64,000 nt of DNA. Origin: Casp-alpha2 sp036337015. Lineage in GTDB: Bacteria > Pseudomonadota > Alphaproteobacteria > Rhodospirillales > Casp-alpha2. The position numbers and the translations under genes are program-made. Below are positions 53,598-63,019 of this stretch, in pieces (the stretch's first letter is position 1; each line of letters begins with the position of its first letter). The stretch covers positions 571,644-635,643 of the forward strand of contig JAYZEZ010000007.1 of assembly GCA_036337015.1 (NCBI GenBank), in the 5' to 3' direction. The notes under the pieces were generated by a model. It ran no database searches and was not told where the DNA came from. It was given only the letters and a program-made list of their open reading frames with translations.

Positions 53598-53984
53598 TCA
53601 ATATGACGGGCCACCACGTTTTTTTACTCCAATTCTTCCATTAATTTCATTGATCACCCATTCAATAGTATCATCATCCATATTTTGAATGTTTTTAGCA
53701 ATAACATTAGCTAATTCAGTTGCTGAGGGTGTTAGGCCAGATGTGTCCACAACGACACGTGGAGCAGAAAGATCGACTAAGCGCTGCAAGCTCTCGGTTT
53801 CTTCCCACGAAAGGCCAAAATAACCACTAATCTGCTGAATTAAACCCGGTCCTGGACGCCCCCTATGGCCATGCTCAAGCGCAGAAAAATATGCTGACGA
53901 AACCCCTAAATCTTTAGCCATCTGCTTTAAAGTAAGGCGGCGGTTTGCCCTAAATTCTCTAATTTTCAATCCAAAGGGGGTCAT
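53598..53984 (-). CDS. XRE-family transcriptional regulator
   Basis: A 128-aa protein with an N-terminal Cro/C1-type helix-turn-helix at about residues 10-70 (LTLKQMAKDLGVSSAYFSALEHG). The C-terminal part is not recognised. Its start overlaps the stop of smr (ATGA), so both are coupled; this XRE-smr pairing beside hslU recurs in alphaproteobacteria. Targets are unknown. Confidence 0.85.
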   Translation of the reverse strand: MTPFGLKIREFRANRRLTLKQMAKDLGVSSAYFSALEHGHRGRPGPGLIQQISGYFGLSWEETESLQRLVDLSAPRVVVDTSGLTPSATELANVIAKNIQNMDDDTIEWVINEINGRIGVKKRGGPSY

Positions 53985-54529
53985 TTTAACCTCTTTAGCA
54001 ATACATATAGAGCGCCTTCGCCTCCATCTTTAGGCCCTGCAAAAGAAAATGCCCGAACCATATTTTTATAGTTACTTTCGTTAATCCACTTAGGAACTTC
54101 CGCTCTCAAAACTCCTTTGCCATCCTTACCTTTTCCAGTAATCACTAGGACCGATCGCAATCCTTCAATCTGACAATCATAGAAAAAACTTTTCAATGCT
54201 TGGTGGGCTTTCATTTGTGTCATTCCATGTAAATCGATTTTAGCTTCTATAATGATTTTGCCTCTTCGCATTTTTTGTTGAGTTGCTCGATCAAGGCCTG
54301 CAGCATAACCATGAGATAATTCTCGATCAGATGATGTGAGCTGTAATTTTCCATCTTTATTAAAAGCCTTTAAAGGCCGTCGTGTTTTCGTTGGCGCTTT
54401 TAATTGTTTATTAGAATCATTCAAAGGAACAACATTTTCGACAACTTGGTCCCAAAGAGTTTCTTCCTCTTTACTAACAATGCGATCTTTTGTTTCCGAT
54501 TTAACGGATTTATTTAAACGCTTAGTCAT
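53981..54529 (-). CDS. Smr-domain protein
   Basis: A 182-aa protein. Residues about 1-90 are charged and probably disordered; residues about 95-180 form the Smr domain (IDLHGMTQMKAHQALK, VLVITGKGKDG, RAFSFAGPKDGGEGALYVLL). Smr domains act as nicking endonucleases or RNA-binding modules in translation quality control. The ATG at 54529 overlaps the end of lutC, and the stop overlaps the XRE start. Confidence 0.9.
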   Translation of the reverse strand: MTKRLNKSVKSETKDRIVSKEEETLWDQVVENVVPLNDSNKQLKAPTKTRRPLKAFNKDGKLQLTSSDRELSHGYAAGLDRATQQKMRRGKIIIEAKIDLHGMTQMKAHQALKSFFYDCQIEGLRSVLVITGKGKDGKGVLRAEVPKWINESNYKNMVRAFSFAGPKDGGEGALYVLLKRLK

Positions 54530-55226
54530 CAATTATAACAACATGCAATCTTTGTGGACCATGTGCACCCAGCAAAATGGTTTGTTCAATATCTGCAGTC
54601 CGTGAAGGGCCCGTGATCCAGTTAACGTTGCGGGGTAAAAATACATTAGAGCCATCGTTTTTACTACTATCACGGAGGCGTGCCCATACTTCTTCATAAC
54701 TCCCTAAAATATGTGACGCATATACCATACAGATTTGACAAGGCGGTAAAAAATTTAAGGTTGTTGGACTTTTTCGCCCAGATAAAACTACTAGCGTTCC
54801 TGTTTCAGCAACGCCAGCATAAGCAAGACTAAAACTAGAAAAATCCTTGCCGTCGGCTCGACCTTCAGAAACTTTAAGAAGCGTTTGGTTTTTCCATGCT
54901 ATTCGTTTTTCCGAAGTTTCAGGAGAAACTTTCAAGAGCATCGGCAGGTTGTTGTTAGTAAGAAATTTTACAACTTCTCGTGGCACAAGAGATAAACCAG
55001 AAACCCTTACAACAGTTGCATTTACACGTTCTGCTTCACGTATAAATAAATCTACACGTGCCTTTTTACCCAGCCTTCCTCTTGCTGGAACTAAATTAAC
55101 AGGATGATCGTTAATGCGATTTTTAGCTTCAGCAAATCTAGATTGAGAAGATTCCAAAGTTGCATCTAAGTTTTTAGAAATAGCGGCACGAACCTGCGCA
55201 AATATTTCATCCCGCGCTTCGCTCAT
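54522..55226 (-). CDS. lutC: LutC/YkgG family lactate utilisation protein
   Basis: LutC with LutA and LutB oxidises L-lactate in B. subtilis. The 234-aa protein has a LUD domain with the GVAETGTLVVLSG segment. The ATG at 55226 overlaps the lutB stop (ATGA) and has GGAGA upstream, which is why it is preferred over a start 7 codons earlier. It ends where smr begins. Confidence 0.88.
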   Translation of the reverse strand: MSEARDEIFAQVRAAISKNLDATLESSQSRFAEAKNRINDHPVNLVPARGRLGKKARVDLFIREAERVNATVVRVSGLSLVPREVVKFLTNNNLPMLLKVSPETSEKRIAWKNQTLLKVSEGRADGKDFSSFSLAYAGVAETGTLVVLSGRKSPTTLNFLPPCQICMVYASHILGSYEEVWARLRDSSKNDGSNVFLPRNVNWITGPSRTADIEQTILLGAHGPQRLHVVIIDD

Positions 55227-56641
55227 AATTGTTTTCTCCGATTCCAACGATCAATAAAAGTACCACCTTCAGGAACTGGAAGGTCAAAATTTTTAGTCCA
55301 TTTACTAAAAAATGGCATCTTCTTAAATCGACCTCTTTTTCTACTAATCGAAACAAGCGCTGCTATTATTATAGAAAATACAAATCTATATAGGCTTGGC
55401 CAAGTGGCCAAAAAAGACCAGATCTTAAGAAGTTGGCGGCTTATTGATGTTACCCTATGCCGCTCGAAATAAAGCTGCCTCCAAGATCTAAGCATGCGGG
55501 GCAACTGAATTCGCATAGGACAAACTTCCTCACATTTTCCACACAGTGTTGAAGCGTGAGCTAAATGATGAGATTTATCTATTCCAATTAAATTAGGAAT
55601 CAGGGTAGCGCCCATAGGCCCTGAATAAACCCAGCCGTATGCATGGCCGCCAATAACTTTATAGACTGGGCAATGATTTAAACATGCTCCACAACGAATA
55701 CACATTAGCATATCATTGAATTCCCCGCCCAACATGTCACTGCGTCCGTTATCAATAATAACGATATGAAAGTTTTCCGGACCATCCAAATCATCGGACC
55801 GTTTTGGACCAGTACAGAAAGTGGTATAAACAGACATTTCTTGACCCGTTGCAGAACGAGCAAGAACTCTTAAAATAGTGCTTGCATCTTCTAAGGTTGG
55901 CACGATCTTTTCCAAGCTAGCAATGGCAATGTGCGTTTTAGGTAAAGAATAGGTTAGATCAGCATTCCCTTCATTGGTCACTAAAACAATCGATCCTGTT
56001 TCAGCTATCAACATATTGGCGCCCGTTAGTCCAACATCTGCACAAAGAAATTTTTGTCTTAGCTCATCTCGCGCTTCTTCTAAAAGTTCCCGTGGCTTAT
56101 TAAGCGATCGCTCGGGGGCCAAGTGAAGATGTTTTTTACGAAAAGTATTAGCCACTTGTTTCATAGTTAGGTGAATAGCAGGGGCAATAATATGGCTTGG
56201 TTTCTCGTTTCTAAGTTGAATTATGTATTCACCTAAATCTGTTTCGACCGGCTCTATACCATGTTGTTCAAGGTGTTCATTGATGGAGATTTCTTCTCCT
56301 ATCATAGATTTACTTTTAGTCACTGTTTTTGCTCCAACAGCGCGAGTAATACGGAGGATAGTAGATCGAGCCTCAGCTGCAGATCTACACCAATGAACCT
56401 TGCCCCCAGACTCTAAAACCCGGGATTCAAATTTCTCTAAGTAAAAGTCTAAATTTTTTAAAACATGCTCTTTAATTTCACGAGCCTGATCGCGTAAGTC
56501 TTCAAATTCAGGCAACCGATTAACTGCTTTACTTCTCTGGGCAGGGAATCCTTCTGATAACTTTGAAAGTGCAATGCTTAAATTATTATCAGCAATCGCT
56601 TTTCTAACATTTGTTTTAAAATTTTCAGTTGTTGGATCCAT
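55223..56641 (-). CDS. lutB: LutB iron-sulfur lactate utilisation protein
   Basis: The largest Lut subunit. The 472-aa protein has an N-terminal LUD domain (ESGGKVHWCRSAAEA) and two 4Fe-4S motifs in the C-terminal part (CIRCGACLNHCPVY; CGKCEEVCPM), followed by the LutB C-terminal helices. The start is the ATG at 56641, 7 bases past the lutA stop; a frame reaching 56686 would overlap lutA. It transfers electrons from L-lactate. Confidence 0.9.
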   Translation of the reverse strand: MDPTTENFKTNVRKAIADNNLSIALSKLSEGFPAQRSKAVNRLPEFEDLRDQAREIKEHVLKNLDFYLEKFESRVLESGGKVHWCRSAAEARSTILRITRAVGAKTVTKSKSMIGEEISINEHLEQHGIEPVETDLGEYIIQLRNEKPSHIIAPAIHLTMKQVANTFRKKHLHLAPERSLNKPRELLEEARDELRQKFLCADVGLTGANMLIAETGSIVLVTNEGNADLTYSLPKTHIAIASLEKIVPTLEDASTILRVLARSATGQEMSVYTTFCTGPKRSDDLDGPENFHIVIIDNGRSDMLGGEFNDMLMCIRCGACLNHCPVYKVIGGHAYGWVYSGPMGATLIPNLIGIDKSHHLAHASTLCGKCEEVCPMRIQLPRMLRSWRQLYFERHRVTSISRQLLKIWSFLATWPSLYRFVFSIIIAALVSISRKRGRFKKMPFFSKWTKNFDLPVPEGGTFIDRWNRRKQL

Positions 56642-56648
56642 ATAGTAT

Positions 56649-57446
56649 CTACTTGCAACTCGTCTTTTTTTCCATAAACCCATCACCTATGGGAGGCACA
56701 TCCGTCATATTTGCTAGCACTTCAGCAATATGGCGAACTTTAATTAAAGAACCTCGACGTTTTAGCTTGCCAGAAATATTGATCAAACAACCAAGATCAT
56801 TTGCTAATAAAGTATCCGCCTTTGTAGATAAGATATCACTAATTTTAGCGTCGACTATATGGCTTGAAATTTCAGGATATTTGACACAAAACAGCCCTCC
56901 AAATCCGCAACAGGTCTCAGACTCTATTCCTTCAATTAATTCTAACCCCTTAATTTTTTTTAATAATTTTCTTGGTTGATCTTTTATTTGTAATTCACGT
57001 AAGCTCGAACAGCTATCATGATAGGTGACAACACCATCATAACCAGCTGAGAAATCTTTTGCATTTTGGATATCTGCCAAAAAATTAGTTAACTCAAAAG
57101 TTTTTTTAGCTAAATCTTTTGCACGACAGAGCCATTCTCCATCCTCTTTAAAAAGTGTGGGATAATGATTGCTAATCATACTTGCACAAGAGCCTGACGG
57201 CACAACAATATATTCAAAATTTTTAAAAGCTAAAATAACTTTTCTAGCAATGGCTTTTGCACCAACATTATCTCCTGAATTATAAGCTGGTTGTCCACAA
57301 CACGTTTGCTCAATGGGAACGATTACGTTACAGCCCGTATTTTTTATTAATTTAGCTGTTGCAAAACCAACAGAAGGTCGCATTAGGTCAACTAAACAAG
57401 TTGCAAACAATCCTACAGATGGTTCATTAGCGACATTTATAGACAT
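56649..57446 (-). CDS. lutA: LutA CCG-domain lactate utilisation protein
   Basis: A 265-aa protein with two cysteine-rich CCG segments (CCGQPAYNSGD; CCGFGGLFCVKYPEIS), as in GlcF and heterodisulfide reductase subunits. It is the first gene of lutABC. The N-terminus FATCLVDLMRP is typical of the group. The operon lies between mltA and smr, which are neighbours in many alphaproteobacteria. No lactate permease or FCD-type regulator is adjacent. Confidence 0.9.
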   Translation of the reverse strand: MSINVANEPSVGLFATCLVDLMRPSVGFATAKLIKNTGCNVIVPIEQTCCGQPAYNSGDNVGAKAIARKVILAFKNFEYIVVPSGSCASMISNHYPTLFKEDGEWLCRAKDLAKKTFELTNFLADIQNAKDFSAGYDGVVTYHDSCSSLRELQIKDQPRKLLKKIKGLELIEGIESETCCGFGGLFCVKYPEISSHIVDAKISDILSTKADTLLANDLGCLINISGKLKRRGSLIKVRHIAEVLANMTDVPPIGDGFMEKKTSCK

Positions 57447-57527
57447 AATTAGACAATGAGCACTTCACAAACTAAAATCAAGGCGGAACAAAATTAAAAT
57501 TTTTTACATTAAGACAATAAAATTTAA

Positions 57528-58739
57528 TCACTTAGGAATTAATAGGTAGTATTTGCCTTTTTGTTGCATGCGCCCCGCAAATAATCCGGCTTTGTTGCCA
57601 TGGCCAAAAAAAAGATCTCCTCTAACTGGTCCCTTGATTGCACTTCCCGTATCTTGGGCAACTACAAGACGGCGTAAAGGTTTTTTAGCTTTTGTTGGCT
57701 CAGTTGTTTCCAACCAAACTGGGAGACCCAAAGGTAAAAATTTTCGGTCGATCGCTATACTTCTACCGGGCGTCAATACTACACCCTGTGAGCCAACAGG
57801 TCCCATACCATCTAAAATATGAAAAAATATATAGGCCTTATTTTTTTCCATCAACTTAAGGCCTGCCAAGGGATTATTAATAAGCCATGCCTGAATAGAC
57901 TGAAGAGATACTTTCCCAGGTTCCAAGACCTTCATAGCAACCAGCTCTCTTCCTATCGGCGTATAGCGATGCCCGTTGCGCCCTGCAAAACCAATTCTAA
58001 CAATTGAACCATCTTTTAAAACAATTCTACCAGAGCCTTGAATATGAAGAAAAAAAGATTGAATTGCACTATCTACCCATAATAGTTCAAGCTGTTTACC
58101 CTTAAGCGCGCCTTTATTAATTTGTGCTCGGGTGTAATAAGGTAGAATTTTATTTTGCTCTCTCCGCCCAATTAAATGAGTGCCCGATAATTCATTTTTA
58201 AATTTGCCTAAATCTACGTATACAAGATCGTTAGGTTTGCGATAAATTGGAAATCTGAATTCAGAATTTGGTTGCCAAGAGCCTCTTAACTCTGGTTCAT
58301 AGTAACCTGTAAATAAACCTATGGAAGAAGAGTTATTACTTACAAGGTATGGTGTGAAATTTGTTTCAAAGAAATATTGGGCTTCAATTTTAGATGGCAA
58401 CTTAACTTTTTTGCCCACCTTACAGGCTTTTTTCCAATTTTTAATTTCTAAAGATGTTTTTAATTTTGTTGATTTAATTGACGAAGGTAAAACTATCGGC
58501 TTTTTACAAGATTTAAGAAAAGCTTTAAGCGCTGCTGTATGATTATCAGCGACCCAGCCCGAAAGGCTTTTATACGTAACTTTATTTAATTGCAGCTTAG
58601 TTTCTTTATTTGCATAGCTTTCATCAATCGTAACTGATTGCATAGAACATGCTGAAATTAGTAATGGCAATAATGCCATAAATGAACGAAATAAATTAAG
58701 GACGCGCTTTTTTCTAATCAAGGCTGTTTGTCGCAACAA
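57528..58739 (-). CDS. mltA: Membrane-bound lytic transglycosylase MltA
   Basis: MltA cleaves peptidoglycan glycan strands, forming 1,6-anhydromuramic ends. The protein is up to 403 aa, with a lipobox LLISAC (Cys near residue 31), an MltA barrel domain, and a C-terminal 3D domain containing VVAQDTGSAIKGPVRGD. It should be a lipoprotein of the outer membrane. The frame begins with TTG at 58739, and a second TTG at 58721 overlaps the tim44 stop; the ATG at 58679 would give a signal peptide without basic residues. Confidence 0.88.
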   Translation of the reverse strand: MLRQTALIRKKRVLNLFRSFMALLPLLISACSMQSVTIDESYANKETKLQLNKVTYKSLSGWVADNHTAALKAFLKSCKKPIVLPSSIKSTKLKTSLEIKNWKKACKVGKKVKLPSKIEAQYFFETNFTPYLVSNNSSSIGLFTGYYEPELRGSWQPNSEFRFPIYRKPNDLVYVDLGKFKNELSGTHLIGRREQNKILPYYTRAQINKGALKGKQLELLWVDSAIQSFFLHIQGSGRIVLKDGSIVRIGFAGRNGHRYTPIGRELVAMKVLEPGKVSLQSIQAWLINNPLAGLKLMEKNKAYIFFHILDGMGPVGSQGVVLTPGRSIAIDRKFLPLGLPVWLETTEPTKAKKPLRRLVVAQDTGSAIKGPVRGDLFFGHGNKAGLFAGRMQQKGKYYLLIPK

Positions 58740-59442
58740 GTGTCCAATTAGGGTCCTTGGATTGTGCGTTTCGCGAAAAAGTCCAGAAGTCTATCGTTTC
58801 TATTACTGTATTAGGATCGCCTTCAACAACCTCACCACTCCTGTCTTTAATTACATTAATCTGTTCACTTACAAACTTAACTGTTATGTTTTCTGTAACA
58901 CCTTCAACAAAGGCTTCAACGATTTCCGAAACACTAATTCCAACTAGAGTATCTTCCATCGTTTTGCCATCTTGTTCTCTATCCTTAATAGCTTGCAAAA
59001 AATTTGTATATACATCTGCATTCAGCAAAGGTTCTAAAGCCTTTGTGTCGCCCTCAGCATAGGCGCTAAGAATTATTTCAAACGCGACATTAGCACCAGA
59101 AATAAATTCTTCCTTATTAAAGGTTGGATCGATTGCACGGATGTCTTTAAAACCCTTGGATAAGAGTTCATCAACTGCATCTTGTTTTTCGACTGCTGCT
59201 TCTTCACTTGTAACTTTGACTTCTTCTTCTGCGGCTTCCTGAAGAAATTCATCACTTATTGGTATAACATTATCATCAACTAAATCTTTTTTGTTTTCAT
59301 CTTTTTTCGCTTCTTCATAAGGATTATGAACACGTCCTTCATGTCCGTCCCGCCTTCCCAGAACTCCACGAAGACGCAGAACCAAAAAAGCAGCAATCAT
59401 GGCAAAAAAAATGATGTCTATAAATTGAAAGCTTTCGTTCAT
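58714..59442 (-). CDS. Tim44/TimA-family membrane-anchored protein
   Basis: A 242-aa protein with one N-terminal membrane segment (about residues 5-25, IDIIFFAMIAAFLVLRLRG), a charged Glu/Lys-rich linker and a C-terminal Tim44-like domain (about 95-240, resembling mitochondrial Tim44). The alphaproteobacterial members are thought to be adaptors at the inner membrane. The start is the ATG at 59442, two codons inside the frame. It is the gene before mltA, and overlaps its start. Confidence 0.85.
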   Translation of the reverse strand: MNESFQFIDIIFFAMIAAFLVLRLRGVLGRRDGHEGRVHNPYEEAKKDENKKDLVDDNVIPISDEFLQEAAEEEVKVTSEEAAVEKQDAVDELLSKGFKDIRAIDPTFNKEEFISGANVAFEIILSAYAEGDTKALEPLLNADVYTNFLQAIKDREQDGKTMEDTLVGISVSEIVEAFVEGVTENITVKFVSEQINVIKDRSGEVVEGDPNTVIETIDFWTFSRNAQSKDPNWTLVATNSLD

Positions 59443-59448
59443 TTTCAA

Positions 59449-59655
59449 TCACATTCTTTAGGGGTTTTATCCTATTGGAAAAATTTAAAAATAATCAATA
59501 ATTTAATTAACTAGATTTAAAACCCTTACTTTTAAACTGTCTAGTTATAACAGACTAGCGCCTTAATGTGCTCAGGTCTATAAAACTGTTTTAATTAATA
59601 AGTATTGTTATACAAATTATACGGTAGATAAGCAGTTCAAACAGAAAGAACAAGC
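59449..59655. promoter_or_regulatory. Divergent tim44 / fxsA intergenic region
   Basis: A 207-base AT-rich region that should contain both promoters. No gene, repeat or riboswitch is visible. Confidence 0.35.
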
Positions 59656-60126
59656 ATGGGTGCTATACTTTTTTTCATTTTTATTATCGTTCCAATCGTT
59701 GAAATTATTTTATTTATAATAGTTGGCGATCGTATTGGTCTCCTAGCTACTATAGGAGTGGTTATTTTAACTGCGATTATTGGAACTTTTTTAATTCGGC
59801 ACCAAGGCATAGCAACTATCAAGAAAGCACAAGAAAACTTAAAAGAAAACATTTTTCCCGTAAATGAAGTATTTGATGGTCTTTGTATATTGATCGCCGG
59901 AGCATTACTATTAACCCCTGGCTTTTTTACTGATGCAATAGGATTTTCTTTATTTATACCCTCTTTAAGAATTTCTTTTAAACAAATGCTTAGCCAAGTT
60001 ATTACAAATTTCAGACAATCAGGAAAAATTTATGATAGAAATGAAGATAAATTTAAAAAGGCCAACGAAAATATAATAGACGTTGAATTTGAAAATATAA
60101 CTAAAAATAACAATAGGAAATCATGA
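59656..60126 (+). CDS. fxsA: FxsA-family membrane protein
   Basis: A 156-aa inner-membrane protein with three hydrophobic segments (about 4-22, 25-46 and 70-90), including a conserved GALLLTPGFFTDAIG segment. FxsA affects F-plasmid exclusion of phage T7 in E. coli; the usual function is not known. The C-terminal 50 residues are polar and cytoplasmic. It precedes secB in the same direction. Confidence 0.87.
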   Translation: MGAILFFIFIIVPIVEIILFIIVGDRIGLLATIGVVILTAIIGTFLIRHQGIATIKKAQENLKENIFPVNEVFDGLCILIAGALLLTPGFFTDAIGFSLFIPSLRISFKQMLSQVITNFRQSGKIYDRNEDKFKKANENIIDVEFENITKNNNRKS

Positions 60127-60269
60127 ATTTTAATTTCTTATATTAAAAACTTCTATACCGAATTAATGTATAGTTAAAAATTACATTGTATTAGTTGTTC
60201 CTAATACAGATACATGATAGCCACAGGCTCATAGTTCACATTTATAAATCTTCCTAGGAAAGATATTTC

Positions 60270-60785
60270 ATGGCAAATGAACCCTCAAATAATACGAAAA
60301 CAGACCAACCAATTGTTATAAATGCCCAATATATAAAAGATCTGTCTTTTGAAGCGCCTGGTGCTCCCAATGTATTTGGAAAATTACAAGAAACCGCCCC
60401 AGAAATGAGTGTTAATGTAAGTGTTGGTGCCAATCCTATACAAGATAATATTTTTGAAACTGTTTTAGAAATTAAGGCCGAATGTAAAATAGAGGAGGAA
60501 CTCGCCTTTGTGCTGGAACTAGAATACGCTGGTGTTTTTACAATAAATGTTGCTGAAGAACATACTCAGTTAGTATTATTAGTAGAATGTCCAAGATTAT
60601 TATTTCCTTTTGCACGAAATATTATAGCCGATGTTTCCCGAGATGGGGGGTTTCAACCAGTAATGTTAAATCCGCTGGATTTTGGTGCGATGTTCCAGGC
60701 TCGTTTGGAAGAGGCACAAAAAGCAGTTAGTAGTACTAAAAAAACAAAAGATAGCGATAACAAAAAAAGAAAAGAAAAAAAATAA
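60270..60785 (+). CDS. secB: Protein-export chaperone SecB
   Basis: SecB holds precursors unfolded and hands them to SecA. The 171-aa protein has the expected QYIKDLSFEAP start and the CPRLLFPFARNIIADVSRDGGF core; the C-terminal 20 residues are strongly charged, with a lysine-rich tail. AGGAAAG precedes the ATG. It converges on dnaQ with 24 bases between the stop codons. Confidence 0.94.
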   Translation: MANEPSNNTKTDQPIVINAQYIKDLSFEAPGAPNVFGKLQETAPEMSVNVSVGANPIQDNIFETVLEIKAECKIEEELAFVLELEYAGVFTINVAEEHTQLVLLVECPRLLFPFARNIIADVSRDGGFQPVMLNPLDFGAMFQARLEEAQKAVSSTKKTKDSDNKKRKEKK

Positions 60786-60809
60786 TTCTATCTGAATCAA
60801 ATTTTGATA

Positions 60810-61475
60810 TTATGAATACCAAATTGGACTTTTAATCTTTTTTAAGAATTGTGCATGAAGTTTTTTTTCTTCTAAACTTGGTAAATGTGGCCTTGCTTTG
60901 AACTTGATTTTTTCAACTTCAATTTTTTCATTACTTTTTTTTGTATGTAAATTCATCTGTTGTTGGCGACCACCTATTAATTCCAAATAAACTTCGGCTA
61001 ATAATTTAGCATCAATTAATGCTCCGTGAAGATCACGATCAGAATTGTTAATTTGAAATCGACGACAGAGCGCATCAAGATTAGCAGGCGATCCTGGAAA
61101 TTGCTTCCTAGCTAACAGTAAAGTATCAATAACACGTTCCATTTTTAGTGGTTGAAAATGTATTCTCTGTAACTCCCAATTTATGAAGCCTACGTCAAAT
61201 TCTGCGTTGTGAATGATTAAAGGAGAGGTACCAATAAACTCAGTAAACGATTTAGAAATATCAGAGAAAATAGGTTTATCTGAAAGAAATTTCTCACTTA
61301 ATCCATGAACTGCTTGTGCTTTTTCTGGCATATCTCTTTCAGGATTAATGTATTCGTGGAAATAATTCCCTGTTTCTAAGTGATTTATTAACTCAACGCA
61401 TCCAATTTCAACTATGCGATCTCCACCTTTGGGATTTAAACCTGTGGTTTCTGTATCTAGTACAACTTCACGCAA
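60810..61475 (-). CDS. dnaQ: DNA polymerase III epsilon subunit (proofreading exonuclease)
   Basis: The 3'-5' proofreading subunit of the replicative polymerase. The 221-aa protein has DEDDh exonuclease motifs: D7 and E9 in LDTETTGLNP, HNAEFDVGF and HGALIDAKLLAEVY. A TTG start (61475) follows GGAGAAA at good spacing, and no ATG is near. It ends the ppsR-aroE-coaE-dnaQ series. Confidence 0.94.
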   Translation of the reverse strand: MREVVLDTETTGLNPKGGDRIVEIGCVELINHLETGNYFHEYINPERDMPEKAQAVHGLSEKFLSDKPIFSDISKSFTEFIGTSPLIIHNAEFDVGFINWELQRIHFQPLKMERVIDTLLLARKQFPGSPANLDALCRRFQINNSDRDLHGALIDAKLLAEVYLELIGGRQQQMNLHTKKSNEKIEVEKIKFKARPHLPSLEEKKLHAQFLKKIKSPIWYS

Positions 61476-61513
61476 AAATGTTTCTCCTGTATTCTTTGAG
61501 TATCAAAACAAGC

Positions 61514-62122
61514 TCAAGGCCAATGCTTGCCCTTCCATTGTTTTGTAATTTTTAAAATATTTATAATTTGAAGTAAGGTGAAACGATGTCCAATACCTGT
61601 TAAAACAACAAAATCCGATTGCTTTTGTTTTTCAGTATCTGATAATTGTCGATTTAATATAGCTTGAAACCGTTTTGGCGTCATTCCGTGTCGATTTATT
61701 ACACGTTGGCGCTGGACAAAAGCTGGGGCAGAAACCGTTATAATACCATCACATCGTTTGTTGCCACCAGTTTCAAATAACAATGGCACGTCTAATACAA
61801 CAATTTTTTTTCGTAAGCGTGCACAATGACTTAAAAAAAAATTTTCACGGAGACGTACTAAGGGATGTAAAATTTTTTCTAATTCTATTAAGGCTTTATT
61901 ATTAGAAAAAACTTCTTTGGCTACAATCTGACGATTTATTTGCCCTTTTTGAAAGGCTGCAGGAAAAATTTTTTTTATTTCAGATACAGCCTCCCCCCTA
62001 TCAGACATCATTTCATGAACAGCATGGTCTGCATTGTATACCGGTATACCTAATCTGTAAAAATGTTTTGATGCCGTAGTTTTCCCCATTCCAATAGAAC
62101 CTGTTAAGCCAAGAATTATCAT
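61514..62122 (-). CDS. coaE: Dephospho-CoA kinase
   Basis: CoaE phosphorylates the ribose of dephospho-CoA, the last step of CoA synthesis. The 202-aa protein has a P-loop GLTGSIGMGKTT at residues 4-15 and the conserved DADHAVH-like segment (NADHAVHEM). Its ATG overlaps the aroE stop (ATGA), indicating coupled translation. It precedes dnaQ. Confidence 0.94.
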   Translation of the reverse strand: MIILGLTGSIGMGKTTASKHFYRLGIPVYNADHAVHEMMSDRGEAVSEIKKIFPAAFQKGQINRQIVAKEVFSNNKALIELEKILHPLVRLRENFFLSHCARLRKKIVVLDVPLLFETGGNKRCDGIITVSAPAFVQRQRVINRHGMTPKRFQAILNRQLSDTEKQKQSDFVVLTGIGHRFTLLQIINILKITKQWKGKHWP

Positions 62123-62979
62123 TTTTGAAGTTCCAAGATCACATGATTTTTCAACGTTTCAGTAACTTTAGGATCTCTTCCAAACCATTTCTGAAAACCT
62201 GGTCTTGCTTGGTGCAGTAACATGCCGATACCACCTACGATTTTATGCGATCGCTTTTGTCCACTTTTTAAAAGAGGCGTCAACATAGGAGAATATACAA
62301 TATCATAAACTATTGCCTTTTTGGGCAATAGATTTAAGTCAATGTTTAGTGGCGGCTGACCAATCATTCCAAGGGAGGTTGTGTTAATAATTAAGGCTAC
62401 GTCTTTCAGAATTTTTGAGCGCTCATCCCAATTGATAACATTAATTGAGCCGCCAATTTTTTCTTTTAAAGCCTTTGCTTTTTTTTGAGTTCTATTAGCA
62501 ACAAATACTTGATCCAAGCCACGATCTAGTAAAGATGCAACAACAGCTTTAGCAGCACCACCTGCTCCTAAAACAACGGCAGGCCCATCAGAAGGCTTCC
62601 ATGTAGGAACATTAGAAATTAAGTTCTCGATAAAACCAAAACCATCTGTATTCACACCATGTAAGATCCCATCTGAATCCATGTAAATAGTGTTTATAGC
62701 CCCTAAACGATTAGCATTTTCATCTAAAATATTAACAAATTTTGCTGCAATTTCTTTATAAGGTAAAGTGATATTCAAGCCGGCAAAACCGTAAGATGAA
62801 AGATGCGTTATAAAATCTTCTATCTCTTCAGGTGATTTTTCTATAGCCTCATATGTTCCATTGATACTATATTTTTCAAGCCAATAACTATGTAATCTTG
62901 GTGATAGAGTATGGTTGATTGGATATCCAACAACACCCACCTTAATTTTCTTATCCTTTGTGGTTTTATGATTCATCAT
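62119..62979 (-). CDS. aroE: Shikimate dehydrogenase
   Basis: AroE reduces 3-dehydroshikimate with NADPH in aromatic amino-acid synthesis. The 286-aa protein has the substrate segment INHTLSPRLHSYWL, NITLPYKE with the catalytic Lys, and the NADP loop GAGGAAKAV. Two adjacent ATG codons (62979 and 62976) are possible starts. It is separated from ppsR by 40 bases; a maf gene, which usually occupies this position, is not here. Confidence 0.94.
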   Translation of the reverse strand: MMNHKTTKDKKIKVGVVGYPINHTLSPRLHSYWLEKYSINGTYEAIEKSPEEIEDFITHLSSYGFAGLNITLPYKEIAAKFVNILDENANRLGAINTIYMDSDGILHGVNTDGFGFIENLISNVPTWKPSDGPAVVLGAGGAAKAVVASLLDRGLDQVFVANRTQKKAKALKEKIGGSINVINWDERSKILKDVALIINTTSLGMIGQPPLNIDLNLLPKKAIVYDIVYSPMLTPLLKSGQKRSHKIVGGIGMLLHQARPGFQKWFGRDPKVTETLKNHVILELQK

Positions 62980-63019
62980 TTTTTATATTAGTATTGTAGA
63001 AAAAATCTAGAATCATTCT

